Both the position numbers and the translations under genes were made by a program. A stretch of DNA of 64,000 nucleotides from Bacteroidota bacterium (GTDB taxonomy: Bacteria; Bacteroidota; Bacteroidia; J057; JADKCL01): positions 1-64,000 of the forward strand of contig JADKCL010000012.1 of the NCBI GenBank assembly GCA_016718825.1, given 5' to 3'. A model generated the notes under the pieces. The model ran no database searches and was not told the DNA's origin. It saw nothing but the letters and a program-made list of their open reading frames with translations. Shown in pieces: positions 52,358 through 61,986 of the stretch. Position 1 is the first letter of the stretch. Each line of letters begins with the position of its first letter.

Positions 52358-52834
52358 TCAGATGTATTGAATGTCCAAGATTTCAAATTCCATCTTGCCC
52401 GAGGGAACTTCGATCACCGCACTATCTCCGACGGAAAGTCCGAGCAAACCTTTGCCAACAGGGGACTCTACGGAGATTCTACCTGCACGCATGTCTGATT
52501 CCTTGGGTGATACCAATTTGTACTTCACCTCTGCACCATTCTTTTTGTTCTTAAGTGTTACCGTACTCAAGATCAACGCCTTTGACGTATCCAACTGGGA
52601 TTCATCAATGATTTTGGCATTGGCAATAATGTTCTCCAGGCGCGCAATTTCGGCTTCATGCAAGCCTTGCGCGTGCTTTGCCGCATCGTATTCTGCGTTT
52701 TCCTTGAGGTCACCCTTTTCCCTTGCCTCCGCAATCGCAGCGGCTATCTTCTTTCTACCAGAACTTTTGAGTTCATCGAGCTCGGCCCTGAGTATTTCAA
52801 GTCCGGTGTAAGTAAAAAATTGACTATCTGCCAT
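52358..52834 (-). CDS. greA: Transcription elongation factor GreA
   Basis: GreA rescues backtracked RNA polymerase by stimulating transcript cleavage. The N-terminal coiled coil has the acidic tip region ENAEYDAAKHAQGLHEAEIA, where the DxxE-type acidic residues act in cleavage. The C-terminal FKBP-like domain (ISVESPVGKGLLGLSVGDS) follows. The length of 158 residues is typical. The HIT gene follows closely on the same strand, and a terminator for the next unit lies upstream. Confidence 0.95.
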   Translation of the reverse strand: MADSQFFTYTGLEILRAELDELKSSGRKKIAAAIAEAREKGDLKENAEYDAAKHAQGLHEAEIARLENIIANAKIIDESQLDTSKALILSTVTLKNKKNGAEVKYKLVSPKESDMRAGRISVESPVGKGLLGLSVGDSAVIEVPSGKMEFEILDIQYI

Positions 52835-52865
52835 TGCAGTAAATTTCTAGGTAACAACAAGTCTA

Positions 52866-52905
52866 AAATTAAACGTAGTGGGTTGGCAGACGCCAACCCA
52901 CTACG
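52866..52905 (-). terminator. Terminator of the receptor/PorV-like unit
   Basis: CGTAGTGGGTTGGC (52874-52887) and its complement at 52892-52905 form a perfect 14-base stem with an AGAC loop. On the minus strand it is followed by TTTAATTTT and lies 21 bases after the PorV-like stop. Confidence 0.88.
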
Positions 52906-52926
52906 CAAAAATACGAATTTTTCGAA

Positions 52927-53985
52927 TTAGAGATCGATGCGAACACCGAGTACGTGCGATCCTTGGAAAGGATTGGTCGAACGATAGCTGTAATCCAAGC
53001 CGAAGCTTGAGAAGCGATCTTTGCCAACTTTGAAAGGAATCTCAACGGAAGCTCCGAGTCCGTGGCCCGTCCAAGCAGTCGTGCGGTTTTCGTTCATGAT
53101 GTTCTTTTCGTACAAGAAGCTATAACGCAGCATCAGGTACTTTTTGAAACCGTATTCGAAACCGACCCCGATGTTGTCACGGGTAAAGGAGTTAGAAACA
53201 AATGCACCAAGCGCTGTGAGACGGTGGTCATCGCCCAAGTAGAAGTCATAAGAAATACCCATGGCAAGCACTGATGGCATTTCAAACTGTGAAGTTGGGC
53301 GGCTGGAGATCGATGTGAAATTCGGGTCGCGATTGGCGCGGAAAGACAAACCGTCTCCACCGTAACGCATGGTCGAACCGATATTCCTCAAGGCGATACC
53401 AATTTTCAACTTGTCAGTATGAAGGGAGTCTTTGCCGAGGTTGGTGCGGTATTGCACACCTGCGTCAAAAGCTACACCGTTTGCACCGGCGTTGTTGATA
53501 CTTTCATGCACGATCTTGATGGTAGCACCCACCGAAATGTGATCAGTGAACTTCTTTCCATAAGTAAGACCGAGATTCATGAAAGTAGGCCTGAAAATAC
53601 CCAGTTCGCCTTCAGGATTGTCTTCCGTAGTGCGAATAAAGGTACCCAAGTCAAACGAAGTCAGGTACATCCCGATCACGCCAGCCCTTTTCAGCGCTTG
53701 CGAAATACCAAAGCTGTTCACGCTGATGTCGGAACCCACGAGGTACCTTGAGTGCGCGAAAATCAGCTCGGTGCGACGTGTCTGAGCCAACCCCGCAGGG
53801 TTATTGATCACGCTTTCGATGCCAGATGTGCTGCCGATGTTGATGCCATTGAAGCCGGTAGAGCGACCCCAGGTGTTCACCAGAAGCTGCGTTGCGCCTG
53901 CCTGACCGGCACGCTCAGGGTTGCCAGCAAAGGACTGCCCAACAGCGGCGAGGAGAACGAATCCAATGATAAGATATTTTTTCAT
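52927..53985 (-). CDS. PorV/PorQ family outer-membrane protein (DUF3308-like)
   Basis: This 352-residue protein has a signal peptide (MKKYLIIGFVLLAAVGQSFA). The mature N-terminus AGATQLLVNTWGRSTGFNGINIGSTSG with GIESVINNPAGLAQ is the signature of the PorV/PorQ/UPF0164 family of FadL-like beta-barrels. The remaining strands are barrel-like, ending VLGVRIDL. PorV binds T9SS substrates and shuttles them to the attachment complex, and its relatives are found with T9SS cargo genes. Start 53985 is chosen because it begins the signal peptide. It is the last gene after the 1306-residue secreted protein, 19 bases downstream. Confidence 0.88.
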   Translation of the reverse strand: MKKYLIIGFVLLAAVGQSFAGNPERAGQAGATQLLVNTWGRSTGFNGINIGSTSGIESVINNPAGLAQTRRTELIFAHSRYLVGSDISVNSFGISQALKRAGVIGMYLTSFDLGTFIRTTEDNPEGELGIFRPTFMNLGLTYGKKFTDHISVGATIKIVHESINNAGANGVAFDAGVQYRTNLGKDSLHTDKLKIGIALRNIGSTMRYGGDGLSFRANRDPNFTSISSRPTSQFEMPSVLAMGISYDFYLGDDHRLTALGAFVSNSFTRDNIGVGFEYGFKKYLMLRYSFLYEKNIMNENRTTAWTGHGLGASVEIPFKVGKDRFSSFGLDYSYRSTNPFQGSHVLGVRIDL

Positions 53986-54004
53986 CTCTCTTTCAAGTTG
54001 AATG

Positions 54005-57000
54005 TTAGAATGCGTTAAGGTCAATTTCTGGCATCACTGCAAAGAATTTGACCACTGTCTCACCGAGATTACCGGCATCCACGTGGATGATATAGGCTCC
54101 AGAAGCAACCGGTGTACCGGCAGCATTCTTGAGGTCCCAAGTCTGCGAAGGCTCGTCAGAATCCTTGATATAGGTCCTGATCAATGTTCCGCTCAGATTG
54201 TAAATCTTGATCCTGCACTGACGTGGCAGGTTCGTGATTTTCACGATCGTTTGAAGCTGCGAACGCTCATACTTGCTGAAGGCATAGTATGGGTTGGGGA
54301 CAACCCTTACATTGTTGAGCAGCGAATTGATCGCAACATCCTCGACATTCGCCTCAGCAGCGAGGTCGCTGGTGTTGAATGTAAAGATCGGGTAGTCAGT
54401 GGAGCCACCGCGTGAACGAATTGGCTGATTCACACGCAACTTGATGCGAGCTGTCGTAGGGATTTGGCGTGGATCTTTGAAATCAAAACCAGGATACAAC
54501 ATTGGGCAGCCTACCCATGCAACCTGTTTGTAAGCCTCACGCATATCGGTAGTTGGGTCGTTTTGATCAAGATACAACAACGATCCTGTACCTCCAGCGG
54601 TTGGAAGCGTTCCATTGGACAAGAAGCCGTAGATGTAATTGCACTCGTCGTAGGTCTGACGTGTGACATAGACAAAGTGGCGGCCACCAACGTTGTTGCC
54701 CGAAGGGCCAAAATCGCTGGTTGGATTCCAAACCATGTCGTTGCCAAAATTCTCACGATCCCATGAACTTTCGCCGAAGAAAATGTTCAAACGACGACCG
54801 GTATTGACATCGATGGCGTAGCCAGGGAACCAACCCTTGCCTTGCTCGGTAACAAGGTCAGCATTCAGGTTTTTGCTGGTATCGCCGGCTGTGACGATAG
54901 GATAATCCCATCTTGCAGCCATTGGCCAAGCTCCACTGCCGATTGCCTTGCCAGGTGAGGTTTCTACAACCACACACTTGGACCACTTCGATACATCAGA
55001 TGTGAAAACCACATCCACATCTGGGAGTTGGCTCAGGTTGGTAACTGTGGCAGCGGAAACACCAAAGCCAGAGTTTGTCGCCCTTACATCAACCCCAGGA
55101 CGTACATCACCGTTCACGTCGTCATTGGAGAATTCCCTTGCGAGGCAGAAAGGTGCCCACATGCCATTGATCATGGCCTCAAAACGCTCCTCCTTGTCAT
55201 AGACACGATTGGTTTTGAAGGCATTACCGCTTGTTCCACGGTCGGTATCCTCGGTTCCGGATTCAATCCAGTCCCAAGTACTGAAACCATCCTGATCAGG
55301 CACGCCATACAACCAGGATTGCAATGGATCATCAAAGGTCATGGTAGCACCGATCACGCCGTCAATCAAGGTGTCGCCGGCTTCTACCACATCTCTTACT
55401 GAGATTGAGATGCCATGCTCAGGGATCAAACGCTCGATTCCAGAAAGCGGCTCCGGGCGATTGGTAATCGCATTGCCCAAGGCTCCAGTCTGACTTCTTT
55501 GAATATAGGTTGACTGGAAGATCAAATTGTTGCCTTCGTAAAGACTCCATTCTGCAAAAGTAGAATCAAGAAGGGCAACCGTATCCATACGGATCGTATC
55601 AACCTCTCCAAGGAATTCTTTGCCCACAACTTCCAAACGGTAGTTGCCTGCCTTCACCTCCTTGGGGTTCACCACTTTGACCGTTACAGGCGCATGTCCC
55701 GCTGTGTACGTGATGTCACTGACAGAGTCATTGGCCAAGATGGCGTTGACAGTAGCCTCGTTGATCTCCACAAAGTTGCCGCCGTTGCAAACGCCAGCAG
55801 TTTGGGTAATCTCCATGCTTGTTGAATACTCTGAGTTTACAACTGTGCCAAATCCTTCAAAATCAATTTTGTGAGGAACCGCCGTTGTATTCTTGAAGAA
55901 CCTGTTGCCCTGCACAAACATACGACCGCCCGAAGGGGTAGCATTGTAGGCGTAAGCGAGTGCACCAAAATAGTAGTTGGTGTAGTTTTTCAGACGACGA
56001 TCAGAACCGGTTGCGAAAAGGTCTTCTGTGACGCGAACGCTGTGGAAAATCCCGTCATCTGAGCCCTGCACCATGACAACATCCACAATCACCGGGGTAG
56101 AAAGTCCTGAAACCGTCGTGCTTGTGCGGTTGACAATGGTAGAAATCCCATTGTCCAAGTCACATTGCGCAACGATACGGGCCTTATCAGTATCAAAAAT
56201 GTCATTGGCTGATACACCTGCATTGATCAATTGATAGACAACATAACCTTCGAATGCGAAGAGCGAGTCAGCCAAGCCCTGAGCCTTCAGGTTTGGATCT
56301 GCCTGCAAATAGCTTTCATGGTAGTTGTTGAATACAAGCGGATCGCTGTAGTCCCACTTAACCAACAATTCCTGATCATATTCTTCGATCGCAAGCTCTG
56401 GCGCATCGGGACCGTCAAGGAGGCGGAAGTTGTTGTCAAACAAGCTCTGTGCAATGTCATCGGCTGTAAGGACTTCGCAAACCGAACCCAATTGGTCATT
56501 GTAATAACCACGTGCCCAAACAGCACCAACCACGATGTTGTTAACAGCACCAGGCTGCAAAGTAAATGGTCCAGCAGATTGGAGGAAACGACGGTCAAAT
56601 GGCTGGTTACCAGCTGAGACTTCTGTCCAGCCAGATCCGCCACCGCCGCACCATCCACCATCACCAGGGTACATGTAGTTGGTTTCAGGACCAGCTGCCG
56701 TACCAGGATAACCGTTTTGGCCATTGTCTACCATGTGCGAACCATCTTTCCAATAGCCGTGGAGATAGCCATAGAAGTGTGTTGCAACCTCTGGATTACC
56801 ACGAAGTGACCAGTCGTTTTCGTAGTAAACGAAAGTTCCCATATCCAAGCGGGTGCCCAAGTCACCAATTGGTCCTTGGAAAAAGTCCAGACCAAAGCAA
56901 GGTGGGTTCAAACCGTAGCCAGCTGCGGTCTCGTCATTGGCGTCTCCATTGTAGGCAAAGCCCAAACCACGGGTTGTATCGCATCCCACGTAGTCATCGG

Positions 57001-57925
57001 AATAGTTACCGACGTCGGAGTCGACCCATTGCCCCATATAGGTGTCATTGAGGCGCAAGGTGCTTTTGTTGGTCACCTTGTATTTGTAGAAGGTCATGTC
57101 ATTGACCTGATCGGTGGTAGAGAATGCGAATGCAAGCATTTGAATCTCCAAGCCGATCGCTTCACCACCGGTTTCGGTGTGGACGTCACCCTTGTCGTTG
57201 AGCACCCACCAAATAGCCTGATCAGGTGAGCCCCCGCCGGCAGTTGGGGAAATGTCAGGGAAGTCACCACCGCCAGGATTGTATTCCTGATCGTTGCCAT
57301 CGACATCGACAAACGGAGCAAGCGACAAACGATTGCCATCGGAATCAAAACCGAATGCTGGCCATGTTTTCACGGCTGGGTAAAGGTCTAGGTTGACCGA
57401 TCCACCATTTGTAACGGCGTCGAGATAGGCCGCGCGGAATGAGGAAATCTCCTCCTTGGTAATCAAGAAATGTTTGTCCCATGCTGCGCATGTGACATCA
57501 TCCACAGTCGCTCCACCCGAGGTAAGCGGACCAGGCCAGAAGTCACTGCCCCATTGGCGATACGTCTGGGCTGCAACACGCAACTGACCGCTTTCATCCA
57601 CACCGCCGATCCACAAGGAACCAGCAAAGGATGAGTGACGCGCAGAAGCTGCTTGTGTCCTTGGCAATTTAGGAACTTCATAACGTGGGCTGCCCACCAA
57701 GTCCCACCAAAAGTCACCACCGTTGTGGATCAAGGCACGTACGTTGTTGATGTCAAGCTCCACAGAGGAACTTGCAGGTGCACAGTTTGCTGTAGTGCGC
57801 AACCCTTTTTCACTCGCACGTTTCTGGCCAATGTTCTCCTTGGCAAACAGTCCCGATGTCCCCAGCAAGGCCAGGCACGCGAAACCAAATACAGTCTTTG
57901 AAATCATTTTTTCCATCTTCATCAT
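54005..57925 (-). CDS. Large secreted protein of a receptor-linked unit, with a FlgD/T9SS-like C-terminus
   Basis: The 1306-residue protein has a signal peptide (MISKTVFGFACLALLGTSGLFA region). An N-terminal block HSSFAGSLWIGGVDESGQL opens a long strand-rich ectodomain with several FlgD-like or Ig-like parts. It ends in NPYYAFSKYERSQ, a strand pair with KIYNLSGTLIRTY, and GAYIIHVDAGNLGETVVKFF, which is a T9SS/FlgD-type sorting-like fold. The final residues MPEIDLNAF are not the usual basic KLVKx tail, so export by T9SS is less certain than for other proteins here. No enzymatic motif is apparent. It lies eight bases after the TonB-dependent receptor stop and before the PorV-like gene, so the three act together. 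Confidence 0.8.
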   Translation of the reverse strand: MMKMEKMISKTVFGFACLALLGTSGLFAKENIGQKRASEKGLRTTANCAPASSSVELDINNVRALIHNGGDFWWDLVGSPRYEVPKLPRTQAASARHSSFAGSLWIGGVDESGQLRVAAQTYRQWGSDFWPGPLTSGGATVDDVTCAAWDKHFLITKEEISSFRAAYLDAVTNGGSVNLDLYPAVKTWPAFGFDSDGNRLSLAPFVDVDGNDQEYNPGGGDFPDISPTAGGGSPDQAIWWVLNDKGDVHTETGGEAIGLEIQMLAFAFSTTDQVNDMTFYKYKVTNKSTLRLNDTYMGQWVDSDVGNYSDDYVGCDTTRGLGFAYNGDANDETAAGYGLNPPCFGLDFFQGPIGDLGTRLDMGTFVYYENDWSLRGNPEVATHFYGYLHGYWKDGSHMVDNGQNGYPGTAAGPETNYMYPGDGGWCGGGGSGWTEVSAGNQPFDRRFLQSAGPFTLQPGAVNNIVVGAVWARGYYNDQLGSVCEVLTADDIAQSLFDNNFRLLDGPDAPELAIEEYDQELLVKWDYSDPLVFNNYHESYLQADPNLKAQGLADSLFAFEGYVVYQLINAGVSANDIFDTDKARIVAQCDLDNGISTIVNRTSTTVSGLSTPVIVDVVMVQGSDDGIFHSVRVTEDLFATGSDRRLKNYTNYYFGALAYAYNATPSGGRMFVQGNRFFKNTTAVPHKIDFEGFGTVVNSEYSTSMEITQTAGVCNGGNFVEINEATVNAILANDSVSDITYTAGHAPVTVKVVNPKEVKAGNYRLEVVGKEFLGEVDTIRMDTVALLDSTFAEWSLYEGNNLIFQSTYIQRSQTGALGNAITNRPEPLSGIERLIPEHGISISVRDVVEAGDTLIDGVIGATMTFDDPLQSWLYGVPDQDGFSTWDWIESGTEDTDRGTSGNAFKTNRVYDKEERFEAMINGMWAPFCLAREFSNDDVNGDVRPGVDVRATNSGFGVSAATVTNLSQLPDVDVVFTSDVSKWSKCVVVETSPGKAIGSGAWPMAARWDYPIVTAGDTSKNLNADLVTEQGKGWFPGYAIDVNTGRRLNIFFGESSWDRENFGNDMVWNPTSDFGPSGNNVGGRHFVYVTRQTYDECNYIYGFLSNGTLPTAGGTGSLLYLDQNDPTTDMREAYKQVAWVGCPMLYPGFDFKDPRQIPTTARIKLRVNQPIRSRGGSTDYPIFTFNTSDLAAEANVEDVAINSLLNNVRVVPNPYYAFSKYERSQLQTIVKITNLPRQCRIKIYNLSGTLIRTYIKDSDEPSQTWDLKNAAGTPVASGAYIIHVDAGNLGETVVKFFAVMPEIDLNAF

Positions 57926-57933
57926 CGCTAGGA

Positions 57934-60900
57934 TTAGAAGTTAATTTGAACACCGAGGCGAATACGACGCGGCAAGCTGTAGTTACCAGGATTTTGCATC
58001 CTGAGCGTATACAGGTAGGTGAATGCATCACCATCAATTGCAGCATTGATTGCTTGCTGACCGACACCTGTGCTGAGGTAACCATCGTCTGTTGGCAGAC
58101 CGGAGGTTTTGTAGACGTTCAGCACGTTTTTGGTGTTGAGAAGGTTCAGCACTTGGAGATAGACGTTGAATGCCACTTGCTTGGAGCGGATGGTATTTCC
58201 TTTGCCATCAGACATTTCTTTGCCTTCTGCATCAAGCTTGGCTTTTCCACCCATCATGAAGTCCTTGTCGACTTTGGCATCAAAACGCAGCTGCCAAGGC
58301 AAGCGGCTACCGTTAGGAGTTCCAGAAAGCTGGATATTCTGGTTGATGCCTCCTTGAACGTCGGCCGAGTTGGCCAAGGAGTTCACGGAGTAAGGCGTAC
58401 CTGAACCGAGATAGAAGGTCAAGTTAGCTCCAGCATTTGACAGCGGATACAGCGTTTTCTCTCCAAGGGTGATACCAGGACCTTTGTTATCATCGCCATA
58501 GAAGCGATAGTCAATGTTTCCTGACACACGGTGGCGCTGGTCAAAATCAAGCGGAAGCAATGCACGGATTGCGGTAAATCCGTCCACCGCACTCAAAGCA
58601 TTTCTGCTGGAAGTAAAGCTGGAACCGGTACCTGCTGCAAACTGCATCGTGTAGCTTGCCGACATGCGGATGTTCCGCATACGGATCATATTGAGTGCAA
58701 ACGTAAAGCCTTTGATCGTTCCGAAGTCAATATTGCTGTAGGTAGAATATGACGTCGGATATGCGTCTGTGAAGTTGGTGATCTGGAGCATGTCACGCAT
58801 CTCACGGTAGAACGCGGAGATCGAAAGCGCCATGAAGTCATTCAACTTTTGCTTGAAGCCCACTTCGTAGTCGATCGTGCGCTCTGGGCGAAGATTTGGG
58901 TTGGTAACAGTGATCGTGGAGCTGTTCTGCAAAAAGTAGTATTCTGCAATTTGACCAGCCAACGCAGAACCGGAACCGGCACCTGTCTGACCTGGGCGCT
59001 GTGCCAACACGTCATAGTGGGCAAAGAATACAGCCTCACCAGAGATCGGGAAGGAGAAGGAAAGACGTGGCATCACAATCACCTGAGGGGTGTAGTCCTT
59101 GAAAGACTCGATCGAAATCTCGTCATCTTTCAAAAATGGCTGCACTTCACCACCTGAACGCAATGCTGCCGAACTCACAGGAGTACCATTGGCATCATAC
59201 CAGATGTTGGCTTCTGGGTCGCGATAGCCCAAAACCCCATCTTGAGATGGATCGGTAGCATCGTCCATATAAGGCACCCAGTTATCTGGAATACCATCAT
59301 TCACGTTGTAACCCAAAGCCTTTGCCTCACCGGCAGTATAGGTCGGGAAGAGGACGAAAGGATCTTTGAGCACTTTCTGATTGGCGTCAAAGCGGTCAAT
59401 ACGTACACCGACGTTGAAGATAATGTCTTCCAACTCAAACTTATCCTGAATAAATCCAGAGATATAGGTTGGTGCAAAGGCATTCATTGGACGGTTTTGC
59501 TTGTCAGTAAAGAAGTCTTCTGCGGCAACGCGCTTAGTCTTCTCACCTGCAAAGTTGTAACCGTAGTAGTTCACATACTGGTTACCGTCGTTCAACAATT
59601 CATCAGCACTGAACATTCTCAAGTTGAGAATTGAAGGATCCAAATTGTCGACCACGATGAAATCGCTTCCGCCCATTGGCAATCCCAGTACGTTGCGAAG
59701 GTTGCGGTCGAATACACTTTGATCGGACTCCTCAAAGAAGGCAGGAGCATGAACGGTATCTTGGAACTGACCGTTGACCATCACAAGTTCCCAGCTATTA
59801 GGATCCTGGTTGATGCCAGAAAGGTGACGGTTGGTCAACTGACGCATGTACTGCCACAATGCACGGTTGCCCACAGCCCAGAAGCGCTCTTGACGCTGCT
59901 CAAACTCAAAACCGACTTTGATCGCATGGCCTTTGATCTCAGCAGAGGCTTGACCTGTCAAACGGGCCTGATCATAGCTAGTCTTTTGGTAGCCTCCTTG
60001 GCTTGTGCCGGGACCGCTGTACAGGGAGTAAATCCCATCTACACCATCTCCGTTACGCAAACCACCATAGAAGGAAAGGAAATCCAAATTGCGGATACTG
60101 TAATCACGAATTCCGGTAAACGGATTGACAATTCCATTTTCAGCGACATAGTCAAAAATGAAATTGTTGTAGTTGGCCTGAAGTGGATTCTTGGAGGTGC
60201 TGGGATCAAAGGTCAAATTGATTGGCGAGAAGCCAGCAGTCATATAGTATCCATTGGAGGAGATGTCGGAGTTGTGAATATCGGCATTGTCAATCGGGTC
60301 GACATAACGATAGATTTCCTGACGATCGAAGTCAAAACTGCCGACATAACCGTAATCAAACAGGTTTTTCTTGTGGTTGGCATCCATAAACTCGCGCTCA
60401 TAGCGTGACCAGTCCACCTGAAGTTGATAAAACAGGTTTTGAACCTTGCTGCCTTCAGCTGTCTTGAAAGTCTGCTGGAAACGTCCCCAGCCGCTGTATT
60501 GGCGACCGTGGAAAAGCTGATTGGCCTCAGGCGCAAACATCGAGTTTCCAATGCTCCAAGAATCGGAATTCACATCCGAAAAGCCACCGCCAAACTTGAC
60601 AATGATGTTCTCGGAAGGCTGGAAATCCAAACGTGCGTTGATTCTCGCAGTTGAACCAGAGTTGTTCAGCTTGAATTTGGAAGTCTCCACCATGTCAGGC
60701 GTGACAAAATTTCCACGGTTCAAGAAGAAGTTTCCAGTGCGGTCCAGGGTAAGTGGATTTTCCTGGAAGTCCTGATAGGCTTCGTCAGTGAGCTTGAAAA
60801 CGCCACCTTGAGCAGGATCTTGATCCTTTTCATACTGGTACTCTCCAGCGATGAAGAAGCCAAGAATCGGCTTGTTGTAGTCGATCGAGTCAATGTACTT

Positions 60901-61668
60901 GCTGATGATCGGGCCTGACAGGTTCAAACCACCCAAATGGTATCCATAAGGATCCAAAAACTGGGAAGTCAGATACTCGGCGCCACCGGTCACTTCGTAG
61001 CTCGGCGAAGACGTCGTGACAGAGATGATACCACCGATCACGTCACCGTACTCTGCCGGCGTACCACCGGTGATGACCGTAAGCTGCCCGATCGACTTTT
61101 GTGGAAGGTTCAAAGTACCACGTACCTTGACACCGTCGACAAAATAGACCGTCGAACTACTACGACCACCACGCATGCTAAGTCCATCGCCATCATCGGC
61201 TTGATAGACACCTGGCACAATGGCAGCAAGCGTGTTGATGTTTCGTAGACCGATATTTTTAACATCTGCCCCACTAATGGAACCGCCCGTTGTTGTGTTG
61301 TCAATGGGAATGGTCTCAGTAATCTGGACCTCCTTTAACTCCACACCGGTTTCAATCGCCAATGGCACATCAACCGTCTTGTTGGCAGCCACGTTGATGC
61401 CACTGGCATTGATCGTGTTACCAGCAAACGAGGCTCTCACCTCATACAAACCAGGCTCTACAGGCGCGATACTAAACTCGCCTTGGGCGTTGGTGTTTGC
61501 TCCACCCTTGATAATGCCGTTTGAAATGATCACCACCGTAGCAAACTCAACGGGTTCACCGCTTTCGTCTTTTACAGTACCCTTGATCTTACCAGCATCG
61601 GATTGTGCAAACACGCCCGAGCAGAAGAGCAGGCAAAACCCCAGCCAAATTCCGACTCGTTTAATCAT
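57934..61668 (-). CDS. TonB-dependent outer-membrane receptor with carboxypeptidase-regulatory-like N-terminus
   Basis: The 1244-residue protein has a signal peptide (LGFCLLFCSGVFAQS). An N-terminal CarboxypepD_reg-like domain (residues of about 25-110: GKIKGTVKDESGEPVEFATV) is followed by the plug, with ISGADVKNIGLRNINTLAAI and SMRGGRSSSTVYFVDGVKV. A long C-terminal beta-barrel ends with the strand RRIRLGVQINF, whose final Phe is expected for barrel insertion. It imports a ligand across the outer membrane with TonB energy. It is not clearly SusC, since a SusD partner is missing; the partner genes are a large secreted protein and a PorV-like protein. It starts the three-gene unit. Confidence 0.92.
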   Translation of the reverse strand: MIKRVGIWLGFCLLFCSGVFAQSDAGKIKGTVKDESGEPVEFATVVIISNGIIKGGANTNAQGEFSIAPVEPGLYEVRASFAGNTINASGINVAANKTVDVPLAIETGVELKEVQITETIPIDNTTTGGSISGADVKNIGLRNINTLAAIVPGVYQADDGDGLSMRGGRSSSTVYFVDGVKVRGTLNLPQKSIGQLTVITGGTPAEYGDVIGGIISVTTSSPSYEVTGGAEYLTSQFLDPYGYHLGGLNLSGPIISKYIDSIDYNKPILGFFIAGEYQYEKDQDPAQGGVFKLTDEAYQDFQENPLTLDRTGNFFLNRGNFVTPDMVETSKFKLNNSGSTARINARLDFQPSENIIVKFGGGFSDVNSDSWSIGNSMFAPEANQLFHGRQYSGWGRFQQTFKTAEGSKVQNLFYQLQVDWSRYEREFMDANHKKNLFDYGYVGSFDFDRQEIYRYVDPIDNADIHNSDISSNGYYMTAGFSPINLTFDPSTSKNPLQANYNNFIFDYVAENGIVNPFTGIRDYSIRNLDFLSFYGGLRNGDGVDGIYSLYSGPGTSQGGYQKTSYDQARLTGQASAEIKGHAIKVGFEFEQRQERFWAVGNRALWQYMRQLTNRHLSGINQDPNSWELVMVNGQFQDTVHAPAFFEESDQSVFDRNLRNVLGLPMGGSDFIVVDNLDPSILNLRMFSADELLNDGNQYVNYYGYNFAGEKTKRVAAEDFFTDKQNRPMNAFAPTYISGFIQDKFELEDIIFNVGVRIDRFDANQKVLKDPFVLFPTYTAGEAKALGYNVNDGIPDNWVPYMDDATDPSQDGVLGYRDPEANIWYDANGTPVSSAALRSGGEVQPFLKDDEISIESFKDYTPQVIVMPRLSFSFPISGEAVFFAHYDVLAQRPGQTGAGSGSALAGQIAEYYFLQNSSTITVTNPNLRPERTIDYEVGFKQKLNDFMALSISAFYREMRDMLQITNFTDAYPTSYSTYSNIDFGTIKGFTFALNMIRMRNIRMSASYTMQFAAGTGSSFTSSRNALSAVDGFTAIRALLPLDFDQRHRVSGNIDYRFYGDDNKGPGITLGEKTLYPLSNAGANLTFYLGSGTPYSVNSLANSADVQGGINQNIQLSGTPNGSRLPWQLRFDAKVDKDFMMGGKAKLDAEGKEMSDGKGNTIRSKQVAFNVYLQVLNLLNTKNVLNVYKTSGLPTDDGYLSTGVGQQAINAAIDGDAFTYLYTLRMQNPGNYSLPRRIRLGVQINF

Positions 61669-61986
61669 AATTCCATCCGAATTAATTGTAATTCCACTTA
61701 TAGGACAAAACAGAGGATAAAGATAAAAGCTAGAGTTTCATTATTCCAAATGTGCCGCAACAAAATCGAAGATCTGTCGTATGCAGCGCTTGGGTTTTAT
61801 TTGATCCACGTCGCTTTCAACTACCTTATCCAGACTAAAATCAGTTCGAAAAGCATTGTTTCATGCCTTTCTTCACGCAATGTACACACAAACCAATGCC
61901 TTTCATTGTACTTTTGTTGGTGTAGGTTACACGATAAAAACAATTTCTTCTTAACTTAACCCTCATTATTGAACCCATTTCAGCGC
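61669..61986. other. Intergenic promoter region between the receptor gene and the 61987 gene
   Basis: This 318-base divergent region has no gene. A TACTTTTG box at 61909-61916 on the plus strand fits the -7 consensus TAnnTTTG and would place a start about 65 bases before the ATG at 61987. On the receptor side I find no exact TAnnTTTG; A/T-rich TAGCTTTTATC and TCTGTTTTGTCC are near-misses on the minus strand. Confidence 0.4.
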
